Shown here in pieces: positions 1 through 9,159 of a stretch of 64,000 nucleotides of DNA. Location of the stretch: assembly GCF_014836535.1 (NCBI RefSeq), contig NZ_JACSQP010000003.1:16483-80482 (forward strand), in the 5' to 3' direction. Made by a program: the position numbers and the translations under genes. Numbering within the stretch: the first letter of the stretch is position 1; the number at the start of each line of letters is the position of its first letter. Source of the stretch: Microbacterium pullorum. Lineage in GTDB: Bacteria; Actinomycetota; Actinomycetes; Actinomycetales; Microbacteriaceae. The notes under the pieces were generated by a model, which saw only the letters and a program-made list of their open reading frames with translations, had not been told where the DNA came from and made no database searches.

Positions 1-5
1 CCGCG

Positions 6-30
6 CCCCCCCCCCCCCCCCCCCCCCCCC
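6..30. repeat. Poly-C homopolymer, 25 nt
   Basis: An uninterrupted run of 25 cytosines lies just beyond the stop of the glutamate-binding protein gene, where a short spacer to the permease genes of such operons would be expected. Homopolymers of this length are rare in bacterial chromosomes. It may be a slippage-prone phase-variable tract or an assembly or polymerase artefact; the sequence alone cannot decide. Confidence 0.7.
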
Positions 31-40
31 ACCACCTGGG

Positions 41-943
41 TCAGTCGACGGCGGGCTGCTCGCCGGCGATGCCGGCGGGAGCAAGGTGCTCCTCGAACAG
101 CGCGGTCCACACCTCGCCGCCATCGGTGAAGAGGGCGTTGATGTGATCCAGCAGTGCGGTGTCGCCCTTTTCCAGGCCCACGCCGTAGCGCTCCTCGCTG
201 AAGGGCTCGCCGGCGATCTTCAGCTCGTCGGGCTGCTGCGCCACGTACCCGGCGAGGATCGCCTCATCGGTGGTGATGGCGTCGACCGAGCCCGACAGCA
301 GCTGCTCGATGCACTGCGAGTACGTGTCGTACTCGACGGTGTCGCCGGGGCTGTACTCGTCGCGGATGCGCTGCAGCGGGGTGGAGCCGGTCACCGAGCA
401 GACGATCTTGCCGGCGAGGTCGTCGGGTCCGGTGATGTCCTCGTTGTCGAAGGCGACGAGCAGGCCCTGCCCGGTGATGAAGTAGGGACCGGCGAAGTCG
501 ATCTGCTCCTTGCGCTTGTCGGTGATCGAGTAGGTGCCGACGTAGTAGTCGATGTCGCCGTTCACGATCGCCTGCTCGCGGTTGGCGGAGGGTATGGTGA
601 CGTACTCGATCTGGTCCTCGTCGAAGCCGAGGGATGCCGCGATCCACCGGGCGATGTCGATGTCGAAACCGGTGCGCTCGTCGGTGGCGGCGTCCTGGTA
701 GCCCAGACCCGGCTGGTCGTTCTTCACGCCGACGATCACGCCGTCGCGCTCGACCATGCGCTCGTAGGTGGGGCTGTCCTCCAACGAGACGTCGCTGGCG
801 ACCTCCCAGAGGGCCGCGTCGCCCTCGGTGCCCTCGGTGGTGTCGCCGCCCGGGTTGTCCGGCGTGCCGCTGTTGCAGCCGCTCAGGGCGAGGGCGGCGA
901 TGGCGATGCCGGCGAACGCGCCGGCCATACGGGTCTTGCGCAT
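41..943 (-). CDS. gluB: Glutamate-type ABC transporter substrate-binding lipoprotein
   Basis: Extracellular solute-binding protein of family 3 (SBP_bac_3), 300 residues, expected to capture glutamate or a related polar amino acid and deliver it to membrane permeases. The N-terminus has a basic segment, a hydrophobic stretch and a lipobox LSGC with the lipidated Cys at residue 23, followed by an acidic, Gly/Thr-rich linker. The start has a strong AGGAGG site 5 nt upstream. It follows the ATPase gene with a 58-nt gap, matching the gluABCD order of corynebacteria; the gluC and gluD permeases would lie left of the window. Family assignment is firm; glutamate specificity is inferred from resemblance to GluB. 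Confidence 0.85.
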   Translation of the reverse strand: MRKTRMAGAFAGIAIAALALSGCNSGTPDNPGGDTTEGTEGDAALWEVASDVSLEDSPTYERMVERDGVIVGVKNDQPGLGYQDAATDERTGFDIDIARWIAASLGFDEDQIEYVTIPSANREQAIVNGDIDYYVGTYSITDKRKEQIDFAGPYFITGQGLLVAFDNEDITGPDDLAGKIVCSVTGSTPLQRIRDEYSPGDTVEYDTYSQCIEQLLSGSVDAITTDEAILAGYVAQQPDELKIAGEPFSEERYGVGLEKGDTALLDHINALFTDGGEVWTALFEEHLAPAGIAGEQPAVD

Positions 944-1001
944 GGGATCCTCCTGGTGTCGATGGCTCTCGGGGCCGCGCCGGTGCAGGGGCGCGGACGT
1001 C

Positions 1002-1796
1002 TCAGTGCGTGATCAGCTTGGAGAGGAAGTCCTTGGCGCGCTCGCTCTTGGGGGCGGTGAAGAACTGCTCGGGGGTGTCCTCTTCGACGATCAGGCCGTC
1101 GGCCATGAAGACCACGCGGTCGCCGGCCTTGCGGGCGAAACCCATCTCGTGGGTGACGACGATCATCGTCATGCCGTCCTGGGCGAGGCCGACCATGACG
1201 TCGAGCACCTCGTTGATCATCTCGGGATCCAGCGCGCTGGTCGGCTCATCGAAGAGCATCACCTTGGGCTTCATCGCCAGGGCGCGGGCGATGGCGACGC
1301 GCTGCTGCTGGCCGCCGGACAGTTGAGCCGGGAGCTTGTCGGCCTGCTGCGCCACACCCACCCGCTCCAGAAGCGCCCGCGCCTCGCGCTCGGCATCCGC
1401 CTTCTTCATGCCCTTGACCTTGATGGGGCCGAGCGTGACGTTGTCGAGGATCGTCAGGTGCGAGAACAGGTTGAACGACTGGAACACCATGCCCACGTCG
1501 GCGCGCAGCGCGGCCAGGGCCTTGCCTTCCTTGGGCAGTTCCTTGCCGTCGATCGTGATCGTGCCGCTCGTGATCGTCTCGAGCCGATTGATCGTGCGGC
1601 ACAGCGTCGACTTGCCGGAGCCGGACGGCCCGATGACCACCACGACCTCACCGCGGTTGACCGTCAAGTTGATGTCGGTCAGCGCCTGGAAGTCGCCGTA
1701 GTGCTTCTGCACGTCGGAGACGACGACGAGCGGTTGCCCACGCTGGACATCGATGTTCGACGTGCGCGGAGCAGCCTGCGAGTCTGAAAACGCCAT
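1002..1796 (-). CDS. gluA: Amino-acid ABC transporter ATP-binding protein
   Basis: Cytoplasmic ATPase of a polar amino acid importer, about 264 residues. Walker [10 protein letters not shown] lies near residues 56-64, the signature LSGGQQQR and Walker [11 protein letters not shown] follow in the usual order, and the H-loop histidine sits in VVTHEMG. A longer frame reaches 1865, but the ATG at 1796 has an AAGGTG ribosome site and begins a typical GluA/GlnQ N-terminus, so it is preferred. It lies upstream of gluB in the same operon and probably energises uptake with permeases outside the window. A perfect inverted repeat about 45 bp upstream may be an operator. Confidence 0.87.
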   Translation of the reverse strand: MAFSDSQAAPRTSNIDVQRGQPLVVVSDVQKHYGDFQALTDINLTVNRGEVVVVIGPSGSGKSTLCRTINRLETITSGTITIDGKELPKEGKALAALRADVGMVFQSFNLFSHLTILDNVTLGPIKVKGMKKADAEREARALLERVGVAQQADKLPAQLSGGQQQRVAIARALAMKPKVMLFDEPTSALDPEMINEVLDVMVGLAQDGMTMIVVTHEMGFARKAGDRVVFMADGLIVEEDTPEQFFTAPKSERAKDFLSKLITH

Positions 1797-1839
1797 GTGT
1801 GACACCTTATTCATCCACCGAGGCGCGAGTGGACGGTTG

Positions 1840-1855
1840 ACGGTACCTTTACCGT
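1840..1855. promoter_or_regulatory. Inverted repeat upstream of gluA, possible operator
   Basis: ACGGTA-4 nt-TACCGT, a perfect 6-bp inverted repeat, lies between the end of the TrmH gene and the start of gluA. Its size and position suit a dimeric transcription factor site; it could also form a weak hairpin. No regulator is identified. Confidence 0.35.
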
Positions 1856-1880
1856 TCTGAAACAAAACCGACGCGTACGC

Positions 1881-2681
1881 TCAGCGGTCGGCGCGTTGCG
1901 CGAAAGCGCTCTCGTACAGGCACACGCTCGCGGCGGTCGCGAGGTTGAGCGACTCGGCGCGACCGTAGATCGGCAGCCGCAGGGAGACATCCGCGTGGGC
2001 GAGCGCCTGCTCGTCGAGTCCCCGCGCCTCGTTGCCGAACAGCCACGCCGTGGGCTCGGACAACAGGCCCCGTCGGGCGAGGAAGTCCTCTCCCCCGACG
2101 TCGGCGGCCACGACCTGCATGCCGGCGCCGCGGGCGCGGGCGGCGGTCGTCTCGAGGTCGGCGCCGACGGCGACGGCCACATGGAACAGCGACCCTGTCG
2201 TCGCGCGGACCACCTTGGGGTTGTAGGGGTCGACCGTGCGGCCGGTGAGGATCACGGCATCGGCGCCCGCGGCATCCGCCGCACGGATGATGGTGCCGAG
2301 GTTGCCCGGGTCGCGCACCTCTTCGCAGATCGCGATGAGCTTCGGGTCGCCGGAGAAGATCTCGCGCACCGAACTGGGCGACTGACGGGCGACGGCGACG
2401 ATCCCCTGCGGGGTGACGGTGTCGGCCATGGCATCGAGGACGGCTTCTGTCGTGAGGACGATCTCGATGCCGGCATCGGCCGCCGCCTCGCGCACGTCGC
2501 CGTGGCGCTCCATCGCACTCGGAGTCGCGAACAGTTCGACGACCGTGTCGGGCCGGTGTGCGAGCGCTTCGCGTGCGGCCTGCGGTCCCTCGAGGAGGAA
2601 CAGGCCCGTTTCCTGCCGGGCGCTGCGCTTGGTCAGTTTGGCGACGGCACGCACACGAGGCGAACGCGGATTCTCGAGCAC
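1881..2681 (-). CDS. TrmH/SpoU family RNA 2'-O-methyltransferase
   Basis: S-adenosylmethionine-dependent RNA ribose methyltransferase of the SPOUT knot fold, 266 residues. An N-terminal substrate-binding region (ending LLEGPQAAREAL) precedes the catalytic domain with motif 2 (NEARGLD) and motif 3 (SLNLATAASV) forming the C-terminal knot. The exact target (rRNA or tRNA) cannot be read from sequence. The GTG start at 2681 has no usable Shine-Dalgarno site but a TAGGAT -10 box ending 6 nt upstream, so it is probably leaderless. In relatives it lies near the L20/L35/IF-3 genes, as here. Confidence 0.85.
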   Translation of the reverse strand: MLENPRSPRVRAVAKLTKRSARQETGLFLLEGPQAAREALAHRPDTVVELFATPSAMERHGDVREAAADAGIEIVLTTEAVLDAMADTVTPQGIVAVARQSPSSVREIFSGDPKLIAICEEVRDPGNLGTIIRAADAAGADAVILTGRTVDPYNPKVVRATTGSLFHVAVAVGADLETTAARARGAGMQVVAADVGGEDFLARRGLLSEPTAWLFGNEARGLDEQALAHADVSLRLPIYGRAESLNLATAASVCLYESAFAQRADR

Positions 2682-2687
2682 GTTCCC

Positions 2688-2693
2688 ATCCTA
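2688..2693 (-). promoter_or_regulatory. -10 box of leaderless TrmH gene
   Basis: TAGGAT ends 6 nt before the GTG start at 2681, which places the transcription start at or next to the initiation codon. Confidence 0.5.
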
Positions 2694-2720
2694 GGGCGCG
2701 GGCTCCCGGGTTCTCAGTAC

Positions 2721-2758
2721 GCACAAGGGGCGCCCTCCGAAGAGGGCGCCCCTTGTGC
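2721..2758 (-). terminator. Terminator of infC-rpmI-rplT operon
   Basis: Perfect 17-bp inverted repeat (arms 2721-2737 and 2742-2758, beginning GCACAAGGGGC) closed by a CGAA tetraloop, 32 bp downstream of the rplT stop. There is no U-tract, which is usual for terminators in high-GC actinobacteria. Confidence 0.85.
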
Positions 2759-2790
2759 GATCAGCGCCGAAGCGCGACGTCTGCGTCGAG

Positions 2791-3171
2791 TCAGGCCTTG
2801 GGAGCGTTGACGTCGGTGGGCAGCGCGGCCTTGGCCGTCTGCACCAGCGCGGCGAACGTGGCCGGCTCGTGCACGGCCAGCTCGGCGAGCATGCGACGGT
2901 CGACCTGCACGCCCGCCAGTCCCAGACCCTGGATGAAGCGGTTGTACGTCATGCCGTTCTGGCGGGCAGCGGCGTTGATGCGCTGGATCCACAGGCGGCG
3001 GAAGTCGCCCTTGCGCTTGCGACGGTCACGGTACGCGTAGACGAGCGAGTGGGTGACCTGCTCCTTCGCCTTGCGGTACAGACGCGAACGCTGTCCGCGG
3101 TAACCGGAGGCGCGCTCGAGGATGACGCGACGCTTCTTGTGGGCGTTGACAGCCCGCTTGACTCTAGCCAT
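2791..3171 (-). CDS. rplT: 50S ribosomal protein L20
   Basis: L20 binds 23S rRNA and is needed early in assembly of the large subunit. At 126 residues it has family-typical length, with the basic N-terminus [15 protein letters not shown] and the [20 protein letters not shown] core. It is the last gene of infC-rpmI-rplT and is followed by a strong terminator. In some bacteria L20 represses this operon by binding its mRNA; no leader of that known type was identified here. Confidence 0.97.
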   Translation of the reverse strand: MARVKRAVNAHKKRRVILERASGYRGQRSRLYRKAKEQVTHSLVYAYRDRRKRKGDFRRLWIQRINAAARQNGMTYNRFIQGLGLAGVQVDRRMLAELAVHEPATFAALVQTAKAALPTDVNAPKA

Positions 3172-3200
3172 TTTCTTCTACCTTCTAACGTGCGGGGCGC

Positions 3201-3395
3201 TCAGAGACCGAGCAGCTTCTTGGCGACCTTCGCGTCACCGGGAGCGAGGACCTGCTCCTGGTTGAGGCGACGGGTGCGGCGGCTGGACTTGCCTTCAAGG
3301 TTGTGGCGCATGTTGGCCTGCTGCTTCATGAGCTTGCCGCTTCCGGTGACCTTGAAGCGCTTCTTGGCACCCGAGTGGGTCTTCTGCTTCGGCAT
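3201..3395 (-). CDS. rpmI: 50S ribosomal protein L35
   Basis: Small basic large-subunit protein of 64 residues starting [15 protein letters not shown], the family signature, and ending in the usual KLLGL. It lies between infC and rplT with short spacers and is preceded by a purine-rich GAAGAAGAG ribosome site. Confidence 0.97.
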   Translation of the reverse strand: MPKQKTHSGAKKRFKVTGSGKLMKQQANMRHNLEGKSSRRTRRLNQEQVLAPGDAKVAKKLLGL

Positions 3396-3466
3396 CTCTT
3401 CTTCCTTCGTTTCACGTCCCGCGCAGGCGGGAGTTCGGATCCCGCGGTGCGGGAGACTGTGGGGGC

Positions 3467-4132
3467 CTATTCGGCCGGTTGCGCGGCGGGCTGCTCGTCG
3501 GCCTTGGCCGCCGGCTGCTCGTCGTGCTGGTCCTGGTCGACGTCGGGACCGCCGGTGCGCGACTGGCGCGCGGCTTCCTTGTTGGCAGCACGCTGAGCGT
3601 TCTGCTCCGTCTTGACTTCGGACTTGTTCTTGTGGGGGGCGACGACCATCACCATGTTGCGACCGTCGATCGTGGGGCTGGATTCGACGACACCGTATTC
3701 CGCCACGTCCTCTGCGAACTTGCGCAGCAGACGCACGCCCTGCTCAGGACGCGACTGCTCGCGGCCTCGGAACAGGATCATGGCCTTGACCTTGTCGCCC
3801 GCCTGCAGGAACCCCTCGGCGCGCTTGAGCTTGGTGATGTAGTCGTGTGCCTCGATCTTCAGACGGAAGCGGACCTCCTTGAGGACCGTGTTCGCCTGAT
3901 TGCGCCGCGCTTCCTTGGCCTTCTGCGCCGCCTCGTACTTGAACTTGCCGTAATCCATGATCTTGACCACGGGCGGCTTCGAGTTCGGGGCCACCTCGAC
4001 CAGGTCGAGTTCGGCCTCCTGGGCCAGGCGCAGCGCCACCTCGATGCGGACGACGCCGACCTGCTCACCCGCGGGTCCGACGAGGCGGACCTCGGGGACG
4101 CGGATGCGGTCATTGGTGCGGGGATCGCTGAT
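3467..4132 (-). CDS. infC: Translation initiation factor IF-3, AUC start
   Basis: IF-3 binds the 30S subunit and checks start-codon/initiator-tRNA pairing. The conserved N-domain ([16 protein letters not shown]) begins upstream of the first in-frame ATG, GTG or TTG, which is a GTG at 4039. In this frame a TAA stop lies four codons before an ATC at 4132, and AAGAGGAG sits 6 nt before that ATC. No standard start codon lies between, so AUC at 4132 is the start, giving 221 residues. IF-3 discriminates against such codons; in E. coli infC starts with AUU and this underlies autorepression, so the same control is inferred. The C-terminus is a long Gln/Ala-rich tail ([13 protein letters not shown]). 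Confidence 0.93.
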   Translation of the reverse strand: MSDPRTNDRIRVPEVRLVGPAGEQVGVVRIEVALRLAQEAELDLVEVAPNSKPPVVKIMDYGKFKYEAAQKAKEARRNQANTVLKEVRFRLKIEAHDYITKLKRAEGFLQAGDKVKAMILFRGREQSRPEQGVRLLRKFAEDVAEYGVVESSPTIDGRNMVMVVAPHKNKSEVKTEQNAQRAANKEAARQSRTGGPDVDQDQHDEQPAAKADEQPAAQPAE

Positions 4133-4376
4133 GCGGGACTCCTCTTACGTAGCGAATAGGTTCGGCCTCCGCGACGATCCGCTCTCACGCGGTCCCTCGC
4201 GGGCGAAAGATTCGCACGTTCCACCCACACGGCGCACCAGCGCCGGCTTCTGCACCCTGGCTACTCCGTACGAGACGGAGCGGAGTGCGTGGACCCGGTA
4301 GCCTGGAACGGCAAGCGCGGGTGGGATGTGATCCTCTTTCGATCCGGGGGAGAAACCCCCGGTGCCCGCGAAAGTC
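4133..4376 (-). promoter_or_regulatory. infC leader and promoter region
   Basis: The stretch between divergent infC and the DUF1844 gene holds a TAGACT -10-like box near its distal end and then about 230 nt of likely 5' untranslated RNA rich in inverted repeats, such as CCGGGGGTTTCTCCCCCGG close to the promoter and CTCCGTCTCGTACGGAG further in, ending in AAGAGGAG next to the AUC start. A structured regulatory leader is plausible; no known family is assigned. Confidence 0.4.
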
Positions 4377-4392
4377 TAGCAGAAGGTGCGAT

Positions 4393-4812
4393 GTGAACAC
4401 GATTCCCGACGGTCACGACCATCAGGCGACGGCCGGGGCAGGCCCGGATGCCGCGACCGAGGCCCGCTGGGAGGAGCAGGATCGCGCCGCGAGTTCCGCC
4501 ACCCGCGACATCGCCGACGTGCCCGCGGTCGAGGTCATCACCACGGCGGCGGTGCACCTCATGAGCGCCGCGGCGGTGAAGGTCGGCCTCGCCGACGACC
4601 CCGAGACTCAGCAGGATCTCGACGAGGCACGCAAGCTCATCAACGCGCTGGCGGGGCTCATCACCGCCGGCGCCCCCGAGATCAGCGACATGCACGCCCG
4701 GTCGCTGCGCGACGGGCTGCGGTCGTTGCAGCTGGCCTTCCGCGAAGCATCGGTGATCCCCGACCAGATCGGCAAGGGCCCCGGCGAGAAGCTGACCGGC
4801 CCCGTCACCTGA
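4393..4812 (+). CDS. DUF1844 protein divergent from infC
   Basis: Member of the DUF1844 family, 139 residues, unknown function. The body is an alpha-helical domain beginning VEVITTAAVHLMSAAAVKVGL and containing DEARKLINALAGLI. The frame is open further upstream, but the GTG at 4393 with AGAAGG 6 nt before it fits the family's N-terminus. DUF1844 genes commonly flank infC-rpmI-rplT in actinobacteria, suggesting a translation-linked role, but none is established. Confidence 0.85.
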   Translation: MNTIPDGHDHQATAGAGPDAATEARWEEQDRAASSATRDIADVPAVEVITTAAVHLMSAAAVKVGLADDPETQQDLDEARKLINALAGLITAGAPEISDMHARSLRDGLRSLQLAFREASVIPDQIGKGPGEKLTGPVT

Positions 4813-4829
4813 CCCCTGTGCTCACCCGC

Positions 4830-5615
4830 TCACTCGGCGGGGCGGGTGAGCTTCACGGTGAGGGAGTCCACCAGTACGGCGATGCGGTCGTCGGCGGCCC
4901 AACGGGCGGCGAGACGCTGCAGCACGGCATCGAGCTCCGCCTGCTCGAGGCCGGCGACCAGTTGCAGGCGCACCAGCAGCTCGGGACCCCGCAGCCGCGC
5001 GTCGGGGTCACCGGGCGCCATCGACAGGTCGAGCACGGCCAACTCTCCCCCGATGCTCTCCTGCAGCCCCCGGTAGACCTCGGGCGACGAGAAGCTCGGC
5101 TCCCACGCGTGCCCCTGGCCGATCGCCCAGACGGCGGGACGGCGCAGCACGAACTCGGTCTCGGACGTCGGATCGATCACGATGAGATCGGTGTCGTCGT
5201 TCGCCGCCGCCAGCGCCGTGCGCACCCCGTCGGCGGGTACGGGGCGCGCTGTGGCATCCCACCGCTGCATCGCCGCGACCGAGGTGAACACCGGCAGCAC
5301 GCGCCGCCCGTCGGGTGCGGCCACCGTCACGATCGACAGCTCCTGGGTCTTGTCCACGACGAGCCCGGTGGGCCCCACCCCCTCGTCGCCCTTCTCGGCG
5401 ACGAGCGGGATCAGCAGGCGTGCGGTGCGGTACGCCTCGACGACGGCGATCTGGTCGCCCTCGCCGGCACGGAACGCCGTGAGCGCGGCAAGCAGCGCAG
5501 GGTCGGCAGAGCCGTCGTCACCCGCGTGCGGATTGGACTGGAAGCTGCGTCCCTCCCACGCGACGCCGGCGGAGTCACCGGTGTTCGCGCAGCCGTGCTC
5601 AGGATCCGGCGACAT
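4830..5615 (-). CDS. SseB-domain protein
   Basis: About 261 residues carrying an SseB N-terminal-type domain ([27 protein letters not shown]), a fold of unclear biochemical role in actinobacteria. The ATG at 5615 is inside the 3' end of the hisA/priA gene (17-bp overlap), so translation is likely coupled. Position at the tail of the his cluster is common in Microbacteriaceae. No catalytic motif is evident. Confidence 0.8.
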   Translation of the reverse strand: MSPDPEHGCANTGDSAGVAWEGRSFQSNPHAGDDGSADPALLAALTAFRAGEGDQIAVVEAYRTARLLIPLVAEKGDEGVGPTGLVVDKTQELSIVTVAAPDGRRVLPVFTSVAAMQRWDATARPVPADGVRTALAAANDDTDLIVIDPTSETEFVLRRPAVWAIGQGHAWEPSFSSPEVYRGLQESIGGELAVLDLSMAPGDPDARLRGPELLVRLQLVAGLEQAELDAVLQRLAARWAADDRIAVLVDSLTVKLTRPAE

Positions 5616-6345
5616 CCAGTGCCTCGGCGAGGGTGAAAGCCTGCGCGTAGAGAGCCTTGCCGACGATGGCGCCCTCCACACCCAGCGGTACGAGCTCGCG
5701 CAGCGCCGCGATGTCGTCGAGGCTCGAGATGCCACCCGAGGCGACGACGGGCTTGGTCGTGCGAGAGGTCACTTCACGCAGGAGCTCCAGGTTCGGGCCG
5801 CGCAGCGTGCCGTCCTTGGTGACGTCGGTGACCACGTAGCGGCCGCAGCCGGCCTGCTCGAGCCGGTCGAGCACCTCCCAGAGGTCCCCGCCCTCGCGGG
5901 TCCAGCCGCGGGCGGCGAGGGTGGTCCCGCGCACGTCGAGGCCCACGGCGATCGCGTCGCCGTAGCGGGCGATGACGTCGGCGGCCCACTCGGGGTTCTC
6001 CAGTGCCGCGGTGCCGAGGTTGATGCGCGTGGCGCCGCTTTCCAGCGCGGCCTCCAGCGAGCGATCGTCGCGGATACCGCCGGACAGCTCCACCTGCACG
6101 CCCTTGACGTGCTTGATCACCTTGCGCAGCACGGCGGTGTTGTTGCCGCGCCCGAAGGCGGCGTCGAGGTCGACCAGATGGATCCACTGGGCGCCCTGGC
6201 GGGCCCACAGCTGCGCGGCCTCGATGGGGTCGCCGTAGCTCGTCTCAGAGCCGGCCTCGCCCTGCGTGAGGCGCACGGCCTTGCCGCCGGCGACGTCGAT
6301 CGCGGGCAGCAGGATCAACTCGGGGGTGGAAGCGAAATCGTTCAT
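5599..6345 (-). CDS. hisA: ProFAR isomerase HisA / bifunctional PriA
   Basis: (beta/alpha)8-barrel isomerase converting ProFAR to PRFAR in histidine synthesis, 248 residues. [18 protein letters not shown] carries the catalytic N-terminal Asp, and VVASGGISS is a phosphate-binding strand. In actinobacteria lacking trpF the enzyme (PriA) also isomerises phosphoribosylanthranilate for tryptophan synthesis; that dual role is inferred from lineage. The start ATG at 6345 is chosen because homology begins there. Lies between hisH and the SseB gene in a coupled operon. Confidence 0.93.
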   Translation of the reverse strand: MNDFASTPELILLPAIDVAGGKAVRLTQGEAGSETSYGDPIEAAQLWARQGAQWIHLVDLDAAFGRGNNTAVLRKVIKHVKGVQVELSGGIRDDRSLEAALESGATRINLGTAALENPEWAADVIARYGDAIAVGLDVRGTTLAARGWTREGGDLWEVLDRLEQAGCGRYVVTDVTKDGTLRGPNLELLREVTSRTTKPVVASGGISSLDDIAALRELVPLGVEGAIVGKALYAQAFTLAEALDVAGS

Positions 6346-6397
6346 GGCTCCAGCTGTCGGGGCTCGGTGGCGCGGCGAGAGCCGCGACGGCACGGTG

Positions 6398-7060
6398 TCA
6401 GAGCGTAGTCGGGCGCAGCGCGCCGAGCCAATTGGACAGCAGACGGATGCCGGCTTCGCCCGATTTCTCGGGGTGGAACTGGGTCGCCGACAGCGGCCCG
6501 TTCTCGACGGCGGCCAGGAACGGCCCACCGTGCCGGCTCCATGTGAGTGCGGGCGTCGGGAAGGGCGGCATGACATCCAGCGTCCAGGATCGAGCGGCGT
6601 ACGAGTGCACGAAGTAGAAGCGTTCCTGCTCGATGCCGCGGAACAGCACCGACCCCTCCCCCGGCTCCACCGTGTTCCAGCCCATGTGCGGCAGCACGGG
6701 GGCGTCGAGTTCGGTGACGGCGCCCGGCCACTCGCCGAGGCCTTCGGTGTCGACGCCGCGTTCGACGCCGTGCTCGAACAGCACCTGCATGCCGACACAG
6801 ATCCCGAGCACGGGTCGTCCACCGGCCAGGCGGCGGTCGATCAACTCGTCGGCTCGGCTGGCGCGCAGGGCATCCATCACGGCACGGAACGCTCCCACGC
6901 CCGGCACCACCAGGCCGTCGGCTTCGCGGACGAGGCCGCGGTCGGCGGTGAGGCGCGCATCGGCACCGGCCGCGACCAGCGCCTTGACGGCGGAGTGGAC
7001 GTTGCCTGAGCCGTAGTCCAGAACTGCGACGAGGGGCCGATCGGTGGTGTCCACCGTCAC
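6398..7060 (-). CDS. hisH: Imidazole glycerol phosphate synthase, glutaminase subunit HisH
   Basis: Class I glutamine amidotransferase subunit supplying ammonia to HisF, 220 residues. The triad is visible: nucleophile Cys88 in GICVGMQ, and His and Glu in QFHPEKSG near the C-terminus. Its start overlaps the hisB stop by 4 bp (ATGA), indicating translational coupling. The HisF partner is not in this window. Confidence 0.95.
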   Translation of the reverse strand: MTVDTTDRPLVAVLDYGSGNVHSAVKALVAAGADARLTADRGLVREADGLVVPGVGAFRAVMDALRASRADELIDRRLAGGRPVLGICVGMQVLFEHGVERGVDTEGLGEWPGAVTELDAPVLPHMGWNTVEPGEGSVLFRGIEQERFYFVHSYAARSWTLDVMPPFPTPALTWSRHGGPFLAAVENGPLSATQFHPEKSGEAGIRLLSNWLGALRPTTL

Positions 7061-7668
7061 AGAGCGCCCTTGGTGCTGGGGATGCCCTGGACGAGCGGGT
7101 CCAGCGACTTGGCCTGACGGAACGCGCGCGCGAACGCCTTGTACTCGGCTTCGGCGATGTGGTGCGGGTCGCGGCCGGCGAGCACGTTCACATGCACGGT
7201 GAGGCCCGCGTTGAACGCGATCGCCTCGAAGGTGTGACGCACGAGCGAACCGGTGAAGTGGCCGCCGATGAGGTGGTGCTCGAAGCCGGCGGGCTCGCCG
7301 GCGTGCACGAGGTAGGGCCGGCCGCTGATGTCGACGACGGCCTGGGCCAGCGCCTCATCCAGCGGCACGAGGGCGTCGCCGTAGCGGGAGATGCCGCTCT
7401 TGTCGCCGAGCGCCTCGCGGATCGCCTGGCCGAGGACGATCGACACGTCCTCGACGGTGTGGTGGGCGTCGATGTCGGTGTCTCCGGAGGCGCGCACCGT
7501 CAGGTCGGTCAGCGAGTGCTTCGCGAAGGCGGTGAGCATGTGGTCGAAGAACGGCACACTCGTGTCGATGTGGCTGCGGCCGGTGCCGTCGAGGTCGAGG
7601 TCGAGTTCGACGGTGGATTCGCTGGTCGCGCGGCGCACGGAGGCGGTGCGCGCGTCGGGACGGGTCAT
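7057..7668 (-). CDS. hisB: Imidazoleglycerol-phosphate dehydratase
   Basis: Monofunctional, manganese-dependent HisB of 203 residues that dehydrates imidazole glycerol phosphate. The two metal-binding repeats are visible as FFDHML and [11 protein letters not shown] in the first half and [10 protein letters not shown] and [15 protein letters not shown]-type sequence ([12 protein letters not shown]) in the second half. Overlaps hisC upstream and hisH downstream by 4 bp each. Confidence 0.96.
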   Translation of the reverse strand: MTRPDARTASVRRATSESTVELDLDLDGTGRSHIDTSVPFFDHMLTAFAKHSLTDLTVRASGDTDIDAHHTVEDVSIVLGQAIREALGDKSGISRYGDALVPLDEALAQAVVDISGRPYLVHAGEPAGFEHHLIGGHFTGSLVRHTFEAIAFNAGLTVHVNVLAGRDPHHIAEAEYKAFARAFRQAKSLDPLVQGIPSTKGAL

Positions 7669-8750
7669 GAGGCTGAGTCTATCGAGGCCAGCGCATCGAG
7701 GAACGCGGTGGTCTCGGCCTCAGTGCCGGCGGTGACCCGCAGATGACCGGGGATGCCGACGTCGCGGATCAGGATGCCGCGATCGTACAGCGCCTGCCAC
7801 GTGGCGGGCGGGTCCTCGACGCCGCCGAACAGCACGAAGTTCGTCCACGACTCGTGCGGGTGGTAGGCGAGGGCGTCGAGCGTGGCGGAGATGCGGTCGC
7901 GCTGGGCCACGATCTCGTCGACCATGCCGAGCATCACCGGCGCGTGCCGGAGCGCCGCGGTGGCGGCCGCCTGCGTGAGCGCGCTCAGGTGGTAGGGCAG
8001 ACGGACGAGCCGCAGAGCGTCGATCACAGCGGGGTCGGCGGCGAGGTAGCCGACGCGGGCGCCGGCGAAGGCGAAGGCCTTGCTCATCGTGCGCGAGACC
8101 ACGAGCCGCTCGCGGCCCGGCAGCAGCGACAGTGCGGTGCCGGCGTCGCGCGGCGCGAACTCGGCGTAGGCCTCGTCGACGATCACGATGCCGTGGCTGG
8201 CGTCGTAGACCGCCTCGATGACGTCGAGTGTCAGCGGGGTGCCGGTGGGGTTGTTCGGCGCGCAGAGGAAGATCACGTCGGGACCGGCTTCTTCGACCTG
8301 CGCCGCCGCGTCGGCGGGGGTCAGCGTGAAGTCGTGGGCGCGGTGCCCGGCGACCCAGGTCGCGCCGGTGCCACGCGTCAGCAGCGGATACATCGAGTAG
8401 GTCGGGGCGAACCCGAAAGCCGTGCGCCCCGGGCCCGCGAAAGCCTGCAGCACGTGCTGCAGCACCTCGTTGGAGCCGTTGGCCGCCCAGATCTGGTCGG
8501 CGGTCAGCCCGTGACCGAGATAGTCGGCGAAGCCTTCGCGCAACGCGGTGAACTCGCGGTCGGGGTAGCGGTTGATGTCACGCAGTGCCCGGGCGACCGA
8601 GTCCAGAATGTCGCCGGCGACCTCGTCGGGGACGGGATGGGTGTTCTCGTTGACGTTGAGGGCGACCGGCAACGCGGCTTGCGGTGCGCCATAGGGGGTC
8701 TGGCCGCGCAGGTCGGCGCGGAGGGGCAGGTCGGCGAGACTCACGATCAC
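7665..8750 (-). CDS. hisC: Histidinol-phosphate aminotransferase
   Basis: PLP-dependent class I/II aminotransferase making histidinol phosphate, about 361 residues. [17 protein letters not shown] contains the PLP lysine; [10 protein letters not shown] and VDEAYAEF are cofactor motifs. Two GTG starts compete: 8750, which lies 7 nt after a TACCAT -10 box (leaderless), and 8744, which has GGGAGGGG just upstream. I chose 8750; the difference is two residues. Although the preceding gene (LysM protein) is on the same strand, this promoter-like box suggests its own start for the his operon. Confidence 0.93.
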   Translation of the reverse strand: MIVSLADLPLRADLRGQTPYGAPQAALPVALNVNENTHPVPDEVAGDILDSVARALRDINRYPDREFTALREGFADYLGHGLTADQIWAANGSNEVLQHVLQAFAGPGRTAFGFAPTYSMYPLLTRGTGATWVAGHRAHDFTLTPADAAAQVEEAGPDVIFLCAPNNPTGTPLTLDVIEAVYDASHGIVIVDEAYAEFAPRDAGTALSLLPGRERLVVSRTMSKAFAFAGARVGYLAADPAVIDALRLVRLPYHLSALTQAAATAALRHAPVMLGMVDEIVAQRDRISATLDALAYHPHESWTNFVLFGGVEDPPATWQALYDRGILIRDVGIPGHLRVTAGTEAETTAFLDALASIDSAS

Positions 8751-8757
8751 CCCTCCC

Positions 8758-8763
8758 ATGGTA
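8758..8763 (-). promoter_or_regulatory. -10 box of the his operon
   Basis: TACCAT ends 7 nt before the GTG at 8750 of hisC; G-rich spacing sequence could serve instead as a ribosome site for the GTG at 8744. Confidence 0.4.
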
Positions 8764-8778
8764 GGGCGCGTGGGGACC

Positions 8779-9138
8779 TCACCGGCCGGCGGTGTACTCC
8801 AGCGGGATCGACAGGCGCTGTCCGGCGGCGACGGCCGACGACTCGAGGGCGTTGAGGGTCGTGATCGCGTCGACCACATCGCGCGGGTCCGCCTGCGGTG
8901 CGACCTCTTGTGCGATGCCCCAGAGCGACTCGCCGGCACCGACCGTGACGGTCTCGAACGTGCCGGCGGGGGCGGAGTCGTCGACGGTCGCGAGCGCGCC
9001 GCCGCCGCTGACGATGCCGAACCCGAGGGCGACGGCCACGGGGAAAGCAGCGGCACCCGCGAGCACGCGACGGCCACGGGAGGTGAGCCGCAGCCGCGTG
9101 GCGTCCGGCGCCGGTCCTGCGAACTGGATGGTGGTCAT
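8779..9138 (-). CDS. Membrane-anchored LysM protein next to lexA, probable SOS division inhibitor
   Basis: A 119-residue protein with a basic N-terminus, one transmembrane segment (about residues 25-48) and a C-terminal LysM peptidoglycan-binding domain (about 60-112: TVGAGESLWGIAQEV to GQRLSIP). LysM proteins divergent from lexA include Bacillus YneA and mycobacterial Rv2719c/ChiZ, both damage-induced inhibitors of division, so the same role is inferred. The ATG has an AAGGAGGAG ribosome site, and the LexA box in the shared intergenic region could control it. No hydrolase domain is present. Confidence 0.8.
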   Translation of the reverse strand: MTTIQFAGPAPDATRLRLTSRGRRVLAGAAAFPVAVALGFGIVSGGGALATVDDSAPAGTFETVTVGAGESLWGIAQEVAPQADPRDVVDAITTLNALESSAVAAGQRLSIPLEYTAGR

Positions 9139-9159
9139 GGCTCCTCCTTGGTGGTGATC

